Below, piece by piece: positions 1 through 8,474 of a stretch of DNA of 53,507 nt. The stretch comes from CAMAVH01 sp035714115 (GTDB taxonomy: Bacteria > Pseudomonadota > Alphaproteobacteria > SMXQ01). The position numbers were made by a program, and so were the translations under genes. Below the pieces are notes generated by a model. The model searched no databases. It was not told the DNA's origin and worked only from the letters and a program-made list of their open reading frames with translations. The first letter of the stretch is position 1. Each line of letters starts with the position of its first letter. The stretch lies in assembly GCA_035714115.1 (NCBI GenBank), contig DASTMO010000017.1, positions 1-53,507 on the forward strand, read 5' to 3'.

Positions 1-287
1 GCCGCCGCGCCGGCGCGCGCCGTGCTGGCGACGGGACCGGATTCGGCTTGGGTGAGGGCGGGGATGTCGGCGTCGCGCAGCGCCAGCACGACGGCGTCGG
101 TGATCACATCGCCCGGCACTTCGTCATGCTGCGGCGTCGCCACCGGCGCGACGACAAGGCCGCCGCGCAGGCCCGGCCGCAGCAGCGGATTGCTGAACGG
201 CGTCTGGTGTTCGAAGGGCGACGGCGGATCGCCGCAGGCCGTCAGCGCCAGCAGCAGCCCGACGATGAGCGCTTTACGAGATAACAC
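1..287 (-). CDS. Putative lipoprotein, 3' end beyond window edge
   Basis: Seen: from a GTG at 287 a frame runs open to the window edge (95 codons). It starts MLSRKALIVGLLLALTACGD: two basic residues, a hydrophobic stretch and a lipobox (LTAC, Cys18), so it should be exported and lipid-modified. The mature part is Pro/Ala-rich and I recognise no domain. An in-frame TGA lies just upstream, so GTG 287 is the only reasonable start. There is no clear ribosome site; the start overlaps the end of the 22-codon ORF at 274-342, so translation may be coupled. It follows pgeF, midA and lgt on the same strand; Lgt is the enzyme that would modify this cysteine. Function unknown. Confidence 0.7.
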   Translation of the reverse strand, partial: MLSRKALIVGLLLALTACGDPPSPFEHQTPFSNPLLRPGLRGGLVVAPVATPQHDEVPGDVITDAVVLALRDADIPALTQAESGPVASTARAGAA

Positions 288-342
288 AGGCCACCATCAT
301 GCCGAGGATCAGGACGAAGGTGAAAATGATCAGATGCGGCAT
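274..342 (-). CDS. Tiny hydrophobic ORF (22 aa) between pgeF and lipoprotein
   Basis: ATG at 342 lies 3 bases after the pgeF stop codon. The frame encodes about 22 residues (MPHLIIFTFVLILGMMVAC...), nearly all hydrophobic and long enough for one membrane span, ending TAA at 274-276. It overlaps the GTG start of the downstream lipoprotein by 14 bases. It could be a real small membrane protein or just a translated link that couples pgeF to the lipoprotein. The evidence is the tight packing and the amphipathic-free hydrophobic composition only; no family is recognised. Confidence 0.35.
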   Translation of the reverse strand: MPHLIIFTFVLILGMMVACVIS

Positions 343-345
343 GAT

Positions 346-1128
346 CTAAGCGAGCGCGATGGCCGAGAGGCCGCGGCCGTAGTCGGGTTCGCCGCGCAGG
401 CAGGTGCGGCGATAGCTGAAGAAGCGCTCTTCGTCCCTGCAGGTGTCGAAGGGCAGGGCTTCCGCGCCGCCGACGCCGAGCGTTTTCAATTTGGCGACGA
501 CATAGCCGGGCAGGTCGAAGCGCCATTTGCCGATCGTCGTCGGGTCGGGCATGAAGAAGCGCGCGTTGGCATTGTCTTCGCTGAGGAACGGCGCGGGAAA
601 TTCGCCGCCGACCTGATAGGAGAGCCGGCCGATGCAGGGGCCAACGGCGGCGGCAATGCGGCCGCGCTTGGCGCCGAGTGTCTCCATCTCGGAAAGCGTC
701 GCGTCGAGTACGCCGCCGACCGCGCCCTTCCAGCCGGCATGGGCCGCGCCGATCACGCCGCTGGCGGTGTCGGCGAGCAGCACCGGCGCGCAATCTGCCG
801 TGAGAATACCGAGCGCGACGCCCGGCTTGTCGGTGACGAGGCCGTCGACCCGCGGGCCTTTGCCCGGCTCCCAGGCTTGATCGACCACGGCGACATCGGG
901 GCTGTGGACCTGATAGGCGGTGACGAGCGCGCCTTCCGGCAGATCGAACAAGGCGGCGGCGCGGCGGCGGTTCTCGCGCACGGCTTCGGGCTTATCGTTG
1001 GAACCGATGCCGACATTGAGCGCCGCATAGATGCCTTCGCTGACGCCGCCTTGGCGCGTGAAGAAAGCATGGCGGATACGCTCGCTGCCGAGCAGCGCCG
1101 ATTGCAGGGTGGGAAGCGTCTCGCTCAT
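346..1128 (-). CDS. pgeF: Polyphenol oxidase / laccase-domain protein (PgeF, YfiH family)
   Basis: 260 residues, the usual length for the YfiH/DUF152 family. The three metal-ligand positions of the family are visible: His75 (QVHS), Cys113 (TADCAP) and His130 (AAHAGWKG), plus the GPCIG loop. Known family roles are purine nucleoside phosphorylase/adenosine deaminase-type activity and, in Escherichia coli, editing of wrongly built muropeptides (PgeF). Its ATG overlaps the midA stop (ATGA), so it is translated as the third gene of lgt-midA-pgeF. That order is common in alphaproteobacteria and fits an envelope role. The family call is firm; the substrate here is not known. Confidence 0.93.
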   Translation of the reverse strand: MSETLPTLQSALLGSERIRHAFFTRQGGVSEGIYAALNVGIGSNDKPEAVRENRRRAAALFDLPEGALVTAYQVHSPDVAVVDQAWEPGKGPRVDGLVTDKPGVALGILTADCAPVLLADTASGVIGAAHAGWKGAVGGVLDATLSEMETLGAKRGRIAAAVGPCIGRLSYQVGGEFPAPFLSEDNANARFFMPDPTTIGKWRFDLPGYVVAKLKTLGVGGAEALPFDTCRDEERFFSYRRTCLRGEPDYGRGLSAIALA

Positions 1129-2219
1129 GGCTGAAGCTCCGGAAAACCGGGCGGCGGCTTGTCCTGTTTCGGGCTGGTCAGGGCCAGCGCCTTGAACAGG
1201 CTGCCCATCTCGGTCGGCGCGATCAAGCGTTTCACGGCGAGGCCGATCTTGCCGGCCTGATCGGGGTCGCTGGTGGCCAGCACGTTGGCGCGATGGGCGA
1301 TGCCGAGCGATTCGAGGAACGGGCCTTGCTCGACCGGGCCGAAAGTGCGCGCGCCGGCTTTGCGCGCGACCTCGGCCAGCGCGGCGAAATCGACCAGCGA
1401 GGTGATGTCGGCGCTGCCCGGCTCATTGAGTGGATCATGGCGCGCATGGCCGCGCATCGACTGCAACGTGTCGCCGCGCTCGCCGCCGGCCGTGCCGTAA
1501 TCGACGATCAGCGCCGCGCCGCCGAACATCGCTAGGCGCTCGGCGATCTGTTTGACGATCATATCGGCGCCGGCGCGCGTCTCGACGATCTCGCCCTCAT
1601 TGCCCGGCGCGCTCATGGCGCTCATGCGATAGGCCTGCGGCCCGACGACGAAGGCGAAGTCGCCCGCTTCGTTCAGGCCGACGCGGCGCTCGAACCAGGC
1701 GCCCTTGGTGTAGATGAACTGCTCGATCGGCAGGGCGTCGAAGAACTCGTTGGCGACGAGGAAGACCGGCCCCGGCGGCAGCTCGGAGAACTTGTTGTGC
1801 CAGACCGGCGCGCCGGTCTGCGGTTGAAAGCGCGTCAGCGCCCGCGCCTGCGCGCTGCGCAGCACCGGATTGGTCTCGACCAGATGCAGCTGCACGGCGG
1901 TGTGGAAATTGGCGAGGCGGCTGGTGGCGCGCAAAGCGTCGGCCATCAAGGTGCCCCGCCCCGGCCCGAGCTCGACGAGATGGGCGTCTTCAGGCCCGCC
2001 GCATTCCTTCCAGGCCACCGCGAGCCAGGCGCCGCACAATTCGCCGAACATCTGGCTGATCTCGGGCGCGGTGACGAAATCGCCGGCCGCGCCCAGGGGA
2101 TCGCGGGTGCGGTAATAGCCGTGCTCGGGATCGTTGAGCGCGGCGTCCATGTAGCGGGCGAGCGAAATCGGGCCGACGCGGCGAATCTCTTCGCGCAGCT
2201 TGTCGGCCAACGCGGTCAT
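1125..2219 (-). CDS. SAM-dependent methyltransferase, MidA/NDUFAF7 family
   Basis: 364 residues with the family landmarks: an N-terminal RYMD...YY region, GDFVTAPEISQMFGELCG near residue 47, and the SAM-binding VELGPGRGTLMAD near residue 84. The eukaryotic homologue NDUFAF7 dimethylates an arginine of complex I subunit NDUFS2; the bacterial role is less clear and may be similar. ATGA overlaps join it to lgt upstream and pgeF downstream, so it is a middle gene of a translationally coupled operon. The start at 2219 is fixed by the overlap with the lgt stop and by the conserved N terminus (LREEIRRVGPISLARYMD). Confidence 0.92.
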   Translation of the reverse strand: MTALADKLREEIRRVGPISLARYMDAALNDPEHGYYRTRDPLGAAGDFVTAPEISQMFGELCGAWLAVAWKECGGPEDAHLVELGPGRGTLMADALRATSRLANFHTAVQLHLVETNPVLRSAQARALTRFQPQTGAPVWHNKFSELPPGPVFLVANEFFDALPIEQFIYTKGAWFERRVGLNEAGDFAFVVGPQAYRMSAMSAPGNEGEIVETRAGADMIVKQIAERLAMFGGAALIVDYGTAGGERGDTLQSMRGHARHDPLNEPGSADITSLVDFAALAEVARKAGARTFGPVEQGPFLESLGIAHRANVLATSDPDQAGKIGLAVKRLIAPTEMGSLFKALALTSPKQDKPPPGFPELQP

Positions 2220-3034
2220 GGTTTCGCCGCGAGCGGTTTTGCCGCCATTGGTTTTGCCGTGGCGATCAGCCAGAGGCCGGCGAGGATCAGCGGGATCGAC
2301 AGCATCTGGCCCATGGTCGCGCCGGCATAGAGGAAGCCCAATTGCGGATCGGGCTGGCGCACGAACTCGACGCCGAAGCGCGCGATGCCGTAGCCGGCGA
2401 GGAACAAGCCGGCGAGCAGGCCTGGTCGCTCGGGCGCGCGCGTGCGATGGGCGAGCCAGGCGAGGACGAGGAACAGCAGCAGGCCTTCGAAGAAGGCCTC
2501 GTAAAGCTGGCTCGGATGGCGCGGTTGGCCGTCGCTATGCGGGAAGATCATCGCCCAGGGCACGTCGGTGACGCGGCCGTAAAGCTCGGCGTTGATGAAG
2601 TTGGCGATGCGCCCGAGCAGCAGGCCGATCGGCACGGCGCAGCATAGCACGTCGCCGACGCGTTTGATGTTCAGTTTGCGCGCCATGCAGAAGCCGATCA
2701 GCGCGACGATCACGCCGGTCAGGCCGCCATGGAACGACATGCCGCCGCGCCATACCGCGATCAGCGTCAGCGGATCGTTCGAGAGGCCGCCCGGCATGTA
2801 GAACAGCACATAGCCGATGCGCCCGCCGAGGATGACGCCGAGCGTCGCCCAGAACAGGAAGTCGTCGACATCCTTGCCCGACAGGATGCCGGGCAGGCGG
2901 CGCGACAGATGCAGCATGTAGCGCCAGCCGAGGATCAGGCCGGCGACATAGGCCAGCGCGTACCAGCGGATGGCGAGCGGGCCGATCTCGACCAGTACCG
3001 GATCCATGACGGGAAAGGGGATGGCGAACAGCAT
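2216..3034 (-). CDS. lgt: Prolipoprotein diacylglyceryl transferase
   Basis: 272 residues with about seven membrane segments. Lgt moves diacylglycerol from phosphatidylglycerol to the lipobox cysteine of prolipoproteins in the inner membrane. Visible signature regions: the GGLTGVIVALIGF part, the Lgt signature GRIANFINAELYGR near residue 140, and HPSQLYEAFFEG near residue 172. It is first of lgt-midA-pgeF-lipoprotein (minus). An alternative Met at codon 10 (position 3007) exists, but the start at 3034 gives the fuller first segment. It lies 35 bases upstream of the hldD stop in the genome and may share its transcript. Confidence 0.96.
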   Translation of the reverse strand: MLFAIPFPVMDPVLVEIGPLAIRWYALAYVAGLILGWRYMLHLSRRLPGILSGKDVDDFLFWATLGVILGGRIGYVLFYMPGGLSNDPLTLIAVWRGGMSFHGGLTGVIVALIGFCMARKLNIKRVGDVLCCAVPIGLLLGRIANFINAELYGRVTDVPWAMIFPHSDGQPRHPSQLYEAFFEGLLLFLVLAWLAHRTRAPERPGLLAGLFLAGYGIARFGVEFVRQPDPQLGFLYAGATMGQMLSIPLILAGLWLIATAKPMAAKPLAAKP

Positions 3035-3069
3035 CGGCGGTACTCGCGCTGGGGGAACGAAGCGGCAGC

Positions 3070-4056
3070 TTATTTGTAAGGATCAGGCGCGCGCAGATAG
3101 TCGCGCACATAGCGGCTGACGCCGTCTTCCAGGCTGGTGAAGGGCTTGGCGTAGCCGGCGGCGCGCAGGCGATCCATCTTGGCCTGCGTGAAATATTGGT
3201 ATTTGTCGCGGATCTCGATGGGCGTGTCGACGAAGCGGATGTCCGGCGTCTTGTCGTGCGCGACGAACACGGCCTTCGCCAGGTCGGCGAAGCTGCGCGC
3301 CTGGCCGGTCCCCATGTTGAACAGGCCGTTGACGCTCGGGTTGTCGCGCAGCCACAGCATCACGTCGACGCAATCGTCGACATGGACGAAGTCGCGCAGC
3401 TGGCCGCCGTCGGGATAGTTCGGATTGTGCGACTTGAACAACGTCGCCGGCTCGCCGGCGGCGATCTTCGGCGAGATCTGCGCCACCACGCTCTTCATCG
3501 AGCCTTTGTGGCCTTCGTTCGGGCCGTAGACGTTGAAGAACTTCAGGCCGGCCCATTGGCGCGGGCGCTGGCCCTGGGTCTCGATGATCTTGGCGACGCG
3601 GCGGTCGAACAGATGTTTCGACCAGCCGTAGCCGTTGAGCGGGCGGAGCTTGGCCAGGGCGGCGCCGGTGAACTCGTCGTCGAAGCCGGCGGCGCCGTCG
3701 CCGTAGGTCGCGGCGGAGGAGGCGTAGATGAAGCGCTTGCCGTGGGCGGCGCACCAGCTCCACAGTTCCATGGAGAGGCCGAAGTTGTTGCGCGCCAGCT
3801 TGTCGGCGTCCGTCTCGGTGGTCGCGGAGATCGCGCCCATATGGAAAATGACGTGGATCGCGGCGGCATTGCGGTCGAGGAAGCGGGCCAGATCGGCCGG
3901 ATCGACGATGGCGGCGAGGTTCCGCTTGGCGATGTTGCGCCATTTGTCGTCGGTGCCGAGCCAGTCGGAGATGGCGATGTCTTCGCCCGCCTTGGCCTCA
4001 AGGGCGGCGGCGAGATTGGAGCCGATGAACCCGGCGCCGCCGGTAATGACGATCAT
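3070..4056 (-). CDS. hldD: ADP-L-glycero-D-manno-heptose 6-epimerase
   Basis: 328 residues, an extended short-chain dehydrogenase. N-terminal Rossmann motif GGAGFIGSN (residues 6-14), the heptose-epimerase block SDWLGTDDKWRNIAKR near residue 30, catalytic Tyr-Lys in YGWSK near residue 143, and the C-terminal QYFTQAKMDRLRAAGY that typifies HldD/RfaD. It converts ADP-D-glycero-manno-heptose to the L-form for lipopolysaccharide inner core, which implies a heptose-containing LPS in this organism. No other heptose gene is in the window. It reads toward lgt, with 35 bases between. Confidence 0.95.
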   Translation of the reverse strand: MIVITGGAGFIGSNLAAALEAKAGEDIAISDWLGTDDKWRNIAKRNLAAIVDPADLARFLDRNAAAIHVIFHMGAISATTETDADKLARNNFGLSMELWSWCAAHGKRFIYASSAATYGDGAAGFDDEFTGAALAKLRPLNGYGWSKHLFDRRVAKIIETQGQRPRQWAGLKFFNVYGPNEGHKGSMKSVVAQISPKIAAGEPATLFKSHNPNYPDGGQLRDFVHVDDCVDVMLWLRDNPSVNGLFNMGTGQARSFADLAKAVFVAHDKTPDIRFVDTPIEIRDKYQYFTQAKMDRLRAAGYAKPFTSLEDGVSRYVRDYLRAPDPYK

Positions 4057-4220
4057 GGGGCGGAGTCCTCTGTCGCGCCGGGATGATGCCGGGCTTTTAT
4101 AGGCTCCGGCGGCGGGCCGGGCAAGCGAGGCCGGGGTGGGATTGGGCTTGGTCCTGGGGCATACTGACGCGAAGGCTCAGGAGCCAGGCTCCGGCCACCC
4201 CCTCATCCACAGGTGTCATC

Positions 4221-4484
4221 ATGCAGACCAACAATCGACTGCTCGACGATCTCGCCCGCGTCGCCTCCGGCGCCCTCGGCGTCGCCTCCGGCATGCGCGA
4301 CGAGATCGAGGGCGTGCTGCGCCAGCGCTTCGCCCGCGTCGTCGGCGATCTCAATGTCGTCGACCGCGAGGAGTTCGAGGCGGTGAAGGCCATGGCGGCC
4401 AAGGCGCGGACCGAGCAGGAGGCGCTGACCGCCCGCGTCGCCGCGCTCGAAGCGCAGATCGCCAAGCTGAGCGCGTCGAAGTAG
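4221..4484 (+). CDS. ubiK: Ubiquinone biosynthesis accessory factor UbiK (BMFP family)
   Basis: 87 residues, typical of the YqiC/BMFP family: an N-terminal helix (LLDDLARVASGALGVASGMR) and a C-terminal coiled coil rich in Glu, Ala and Lys (residues about 58-84) that trimerises. In Escherichia coli UbiK helps UbiJ in aerobic ubiquinone synthesis; the Brucella homologue was described as a membrane-fusogenic trimer. ATG 4221 is preceded by AGGTG; the frame is open further upstream to 4083, but that extension is basic and unlike the family. It is divergent from hldD (164-base spacer) and followed by the GANTC-rich spacer. Confidence 0.88.
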   Translation: MQTNNRLLDDLARVASGALGVASGMRDEIEGVLRQRFARVVGDLNVVDREEFEAVKAMAAKARTEQEALTARVAALEAQIAKLSASK

Positions 4485-4499
4485 CGCGAGCGGTCTGAT

Positions 4500-4672
4500 G
4501 ACTCATTGCTGAGTCGAAGTCGCGCCGGAGGCGCGCTTTCCGAGTCGAATCAGACTCTTCGATTCTTTTCTTGCGCGCGCGATTCACCTCGGCGAGTCGC
4601 GCGCGACGCTTATCCCCAAAAAATTTGCCGAAAATGAGTCGTGCGACTCATTGCGCCCTTGCGCGCTGAATC
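4500..4672. repeat. Cluster of 11 GANTC sites with inverted repeats
   Basis: Counted directly: GANTC begins at 4500, 4511, 4542, 4547, 4553, 4561, 4581, 4594, 4636, 4645 and 4668, i.e. 11 sites in 173 bases, where chance gives under one. All four central bases occur, so this is not one repeated word. Several are arranged head to head; 4633-4652 is a perfect inverted repeat (AATGAGTCG, TG, CGACTCATT). A near DnaA box (TTATCCCCA, one mismatch) sits at 4610-4618 next to an A/T run. GANTC is the target of the CcrM adenine methylase of alphaproteobacteria, read by GcrA and others. It lies between ubiK and ybjN, so a methylation-sensitive promoter is the simplest reading. Confidence 0.85.
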
Positions 4673-4827
4673 CGCTTCGTCAATACTCTTTCTTGTGGGT
4701 GTCAGCCATTCCCCCACAAGCCCTCGTGGTGGGGGATCGCGTGTCGGAGAGCGAAAATGGCTGCGGGTCCGGCCTTTGCGGCATCTCCCGCGACCGGCCC
4801 TGAGCGCTCACTGTGTGGAGGAGCCTC
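4673..4827. other. Remainder of ubiK-ybjN spacer, with hairpin
   Basis: The 343 bases between ubiK and ybjN hold the GANTC cluster in the first half. The second half has one hairpin, TCCCCCAC (4710-4717) pairing with GTGGGGGA (4729-4736), loop 11 bases, in what would be the ybjN leader. It has no T-run and is unlikely to be an intrinsic terminator. No gene is seen here. Confidence 0.5.
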
Positions 4828-5331
4828 ATGCCGCTTGCCGTCCTCGAAAGCGAAGCTTCCGCCGACAATCCCATCGACCTCGTCGAACAAATCGTCGCCG
4901 CGAACGAATGGACCTTCGAACGCGCCGCCGATGACGAGCTCGCGGTGGAGATCGCCGGCCGCTGGTGCGATTACCGACTGTTCTTCGCTTGGCGGCAAGA
5001 CGCCTCAGCGCTTCATTTCTCCTGCGCCTTCGACATGCGGGTGCCGAAACAGAAGCGCACCCCGGTGAACAATCTCCTCGCCATCGTCAACGAGAAGCTC
5101 TGGCTCGGCCATTTCGACATCTGGTCGGAAGACGGCTTGCCGATCTTCCGCCATGCCATGCTGCTGCGCGGCACCCTCGGCGCCACCTCCGAGCAGATCG
5201 AAGATCTGGTCAATGTGGCGCTCAGCGAGTCCGAGCGCTTCTATCCCGCCTTCCAGTTCGTCATCTGGGGCGGCAAGAGCCCGGAAGACGCCATGGCGAT
5301 GGCCCTGATCGACCCGGTCGGCGAGGCGTAG
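4828..5331 (+). CDS. YbjN domain-containing protein
   Basis: 167 residues, matching the YbjN family (type III secretion chaperone-like fold, no enzymatic residues). Visible family features are an acidic N terminus, the segment LHFSCAFDMRVP, NNLLAIVNEKLWLGHFDIW in the middle and the C-terminal FYPAFQFVIWGGKSPEDA. In enterobacteria YbjN affects motility and stress responses; in alphaproteobacteria it commonly sits just before proC, as here (12-base gap). Start ATG 4828 is chosen for the GGAGGAG at 4817-4823. Molecular function is not known. Confidence 0.88.
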   Translation: MPLAVLESEASADNPIDLVEQIVAANEWTFERAADDELAVEIAGRWCDYRLFFAWRQDASALHFSCAFDMRVPKQKRTPVNNLLAIVNEKLWLGHFDIWSEDGLPIFRHAMLLRGTLGATSEQIEDLVNVALSESERFYPAFQFVIWGGKSPEDAMAMALIDPVGEA

Positions 5332-5343
5332 TACTCTCCTTCC

Positions 5344-6177
<834 letters not shown>

Positions 6178-6201
6178 TCGCGTCCCTAAGAGGAGGCGAC
6201 C

Positions 6202-6594
6202 ATGTTGCACAAGCTCTTGTTGCTCGCGAGTTTCCTGTCGCTCGGCGTCTATGGCGCGTATGAGCTGTGGCACCGGCTCGTCACCTGCGCGCCGCATATC
6301 CAGGCCGATCTTCTGTCGCCGGACGGCGCGCGCCGCGCCGTGCTCTACAATATGGACTGCGAGGCGACCAGCGGCCTCGACACCCATATCGCGCTGATGC
6401 CGCCGGGTGGCGACTTCAAGGCGGAGCGTCATCCGCCGGTCTTCGTGCTCGACGGCAGCCATGACGTGAAGATGTCCTGGCGCGACGGCCGCACCCTGAT
6501 CGTCGATCTGCCGCCGTCGCCGGGCCGCATCCAGCAGCAGGACACCTCGGCCGGCATGGTCGAAATTCTCTATCGCCCCGCCGGCGCGAATTGA
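6202..6594 (+). CDS. Membrane-anchored hypothetical protein
   Basis: 130 residues; residues 3-20 form one hydrophobic segment (signal anchor or uncleaved signal peptide). The soluble part contains LSPDGARRAVLYNMDCEAT and IALMPPGG, which recall small exported proteins of the DUF5412 type, where a SPDG...AV...R/D-CGAT pattern recurs; the match is by eye and weak. AGGAGG at 6189-6194 precedes ATG 6202. It follows proC by 24 bases and precedes another anchored protein by 7, so the three may be co-transcribed. Function unknown. Confidence 0.7.
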   Translation: MLHKLLLLASFLSLGVYGAYELWHRLVTCAPHIQADLLSPDGARRAVLYNMDCEATSGLDTHIALMPPGGDFKAERHPPVFVLDGSHDVKMSWRDGRTLIVDLPPSPGRIQQQDTSAGMVEILYRPAGAN

Positions 6595-6601
6595 GGGCGT
6601 C

Positions 6602-7039
6602 GTGAAAAAATTTCTGCTCGTCATCCTGCTGCTGTTCGCCGCCGGCCTGATCTACGGCGGCTATCTCTACCTGCAGGTGCCGGTCAATGTGCAGATCGCC
6701 GCGTCGGGCGAGCCGCAGGCGGCGCCGGAGATTCCGGGCGTCTATACCGCGAACCGCGATGACGCGACGGACATCCTCGAGCTCAAGCCGGATGGGTCCT
6801 ATGCGCGCAACTACCGGCCGCAAGGCGGCACGACGCTGATCCATCAGGGTCAATGGACGCGTGACGGCGACAGCATGACCTTCACCAATTTCGCCGTCGC
6901 GCCCGACATCGACGCCTCGGCGAGCGACGCCTGGCGCACCTCTCGCCGCAGCTGGACGACGCGGGTGGTGATGGGTCGGCGCGAAGTGCAGATCGTCATC
7001 AACGCCGAGCGGGCGCTGATCTACAGCAAGCGGGATTGA
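6602..7039 (+). CDS. Membrane-anchored hypothetical protein
   Basis: 145 residues from a GTG start (MKKFLLVILLLFAAGLIYGG...), giving one N-terminal hydrophobic segment at residues 4-26. The periplasmic part has IPGVYTANRDDATDILELKPDGSY and GQWTRDGDSMTF, a pattern of short beta strands seen in small lipocalin-like or copper-resistance-like repeats, but I cannot assign a family. The GTG is only 7 bases after the previous stop, so coupling with 6202-6594 is likely. A two-hairpin repeat follows, then the convergent histidine kinase gene. Confidence 0.7.
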   Translation: MKKFLLVILLLFAAGLIYGGYLYLQVPVNVQIAASGEPQAAPEIPGVYTANRDDATDILELKPDGSYARNYRPQGGTTLIHQGQWTRDGDSMTFTNFAVAPDIDASASDAWRTSRRSWTTRVVMGRREVQIVINAERALIYSKRD

Positions 7040-7050
7040 ACGATAAAGTT

Positions 7051-7138
7051 CGTCATGCTCGGGCTTGACCCGAGCATCCATGTTTCAAATGCTTAAGCGC
7101 TGGATCAATGGACCCTCGGATCAAGTCTGAGGGTGACG
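7051..7138. repeat. Two-hairpin intergenic repeat (BIME-like), copy 1
   Basis: Two 9-base-stem hairpins with 5-base loops: 7055-7077 (ATGCTCGGG, CTTGA, CCCGAGCAT) and 7112-7134 (ACCCTCGGA, TCAAG, TCTGAGGGT; one G-T pair). The second loop is the reverse complement of the first, so the unit is two inverted copies of one palindrome. The same design, with flanking CGTCATG and TGAC, occurs at 38814-38902. It lies between the convergent 6602-7039 gene and the kinase gene and may end transcription both ways. Confidence 0.8.
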
Positions 7139-7148
7139 ATTTTTTGAT

Positions 7149-8471
7149 CTAAACCGGCAGCCTGAGCCGGGCGCGCAGGCCGCCGAGCGGCGAATCTTCC
7201 AGCAGGATCGCGCCGCCGTGGGCATGGACGACGTCGCGCGCGATGGTCAGGCCCAAGCCGACGCCGCCGGTTTCGGCGTTGCGCGATTCCTCCAGGCGGC
7301 GGAACGGGCGGAACACTTCCTCGCGCCGGTCGGCGGGAATGCCGGGGCCGTCGTCATCCACCGTCACCTCGACCACGTCGCCCTTGCGCGCGGCTTTCAC
7401 CGCCACGGTGGTGCCGTAGCGCATGGCATTGCCGATGAGATTGGCGAGGCAGCGCTTGATCGCGGCGGCGCGCAGCGGCAGCGTCAGATCGCCTTCGGTC
7501 TCCAGCTCAACGATGCCGCCGGCGCGCTGGGCGCCGCTCACCGCTTCGGCCAGCAGGTCGGCGAGATCGGTCGGCTTCGGCTCTTCCGGGCCTTCGCCGC
7601 GCGCGAAGGCGAGGTAATGCTCGATCATCGTCTCCATTTCGGCGACGTCGGCCTTGAGCTCGGCGATATCCGGGCTGTCCTTGAGCATGGCGAGCTGCAG
7701 TTTCATGCGCGTCAAGGGCGTGCGCAGATCGTGCGACACGCCGGCCAGCATCTCGGTGCGCTGGCCGATCTGGCGCATCAGGCGGTCGCGCATCAGGTTG
7801 AAGGCGGTAGCGGCCTGGCGCACTTCGGTCGCGCCCTGCAGCTTGAAGGTCGGCACGTCGCGTCCCTTGCCGAGCGCGTCGGCGGCGGCGGCGAGGCGGC
7901 GGATCGGCCGCACCTGATTGCGCATGAACATCAGCGCGACGCCGAACAGCACCAGCGACGATCCGACCATCCACATGACGAAGATGTAGGTCGTCGAAGT
8001 GTAGAGGCGCTTGCGCGGCGCCAGTACATCCAGGACGCCGTCGGGCAGCTGCACATGAATGGCGATGTCGCCCTGCGGCCCCGTCAGCTCGAAGGTGAAG
8101 GGGCGCGCCAGCGTGTCGCTCATGATATTCAGCAGCAGCTCGTCGCCGGCGATCATCTTCTCGCGGGGCACGTTGGGCAGGATGGCGCCGTCGCGGAACG
8201 ACAGGCCGAGCCCCATGTTGACGGCGGCGATGGTCAGCACCCGCTCGCGGCTGTTCGGCGAATCGGTCTCGCGAAAGGCGTCGACGACCACGCCGATGTC
8301 GCCGGCCAGCACCAAGGCGAGGCGGCGCGCCACATTGTCCCAGTGGCGCTCGTAGAACACGGTGGCAGAGATCACCTGCAGCAGCACCAGCGGCATGACG
8401 ATGATGAGCAGCGAGCGGCCGAGCAGGCCGTGCGGCAGGACGCGCTTGATCCAGAGGGTGGCGGGATGCAT
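7149..8471 (-). CDS. EnvZ-type sensor histidine kinase
   Basis: 440 residues. Two membrane segments (about 18-40 and 160-183) flank a periplasmic sensor region of about 120 residues. A HAMP linker follows (RNQVRPIRRLAAAADALGKG), then the H box AGVSHDLRTPLTR with phospho-acceptor His247, and the ATPase core with the N box (NLIGNAMRYG), DDDGPGIP and GVGLGLTIA. It autophosphorylates and should pass phosphate to the OmpR-like regulator whose stop lies 3 bases upstream. The set MarR-regulator-kinase beside ilvE matches alphaproteobacterial petP/petR-type loci. The signal sensed is unknown. Confidence 0.93.
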   Translation of the reverse strand: MHPATLWIKRVLPHGLLGRSLLIIVMPLVLLQVISATVFYERHWDNVARRLALVLAGDIGVVVDAFRETDSPNSRERVLTIAAVNMGLGLSFRDGAILPNVPREKMIAGDELLLNIMSDTLARPFTFELTGPQGDIAIHVQLPDGVLDVLAPRKRLYTSTTYIFVMWMVGSSLVLFGVALMFMRNQVRPIRRLAAAADALGKGRDVPTFKLQGATEVRQAATAFNLMRDRLMRQIGQRTEMLAGVSHDLRTPLTRMKLQLAMLKDSPDIAELKADVAEMETMIEHYLAFARGEGPEEPKPTDLADLLAEAVSGAQRAGGIVELETEGDLTLPLRAAAIKRCLANLIGNAMRYGTTVAVKAARKGDVVEVTVDDDGPGIPADRREEVFRPFRRLEESRNAETGGVGLGLTIARDVVHAHGGAILLEDSPLGGLRARLRLPV

Positions 8472-8474
8472 CGC

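Noticed and set aside
4500..4672. Chromosome replication origin
   Set aside because: GANTC sites and one imperfect DnaA box are suggestive, but there is no group of good DnaA boxes, no CtrA-type TTAA-N7-TTAA site, and none of the usual alphaproteobacterial origin neighbours (hemE, parAB, gidA).
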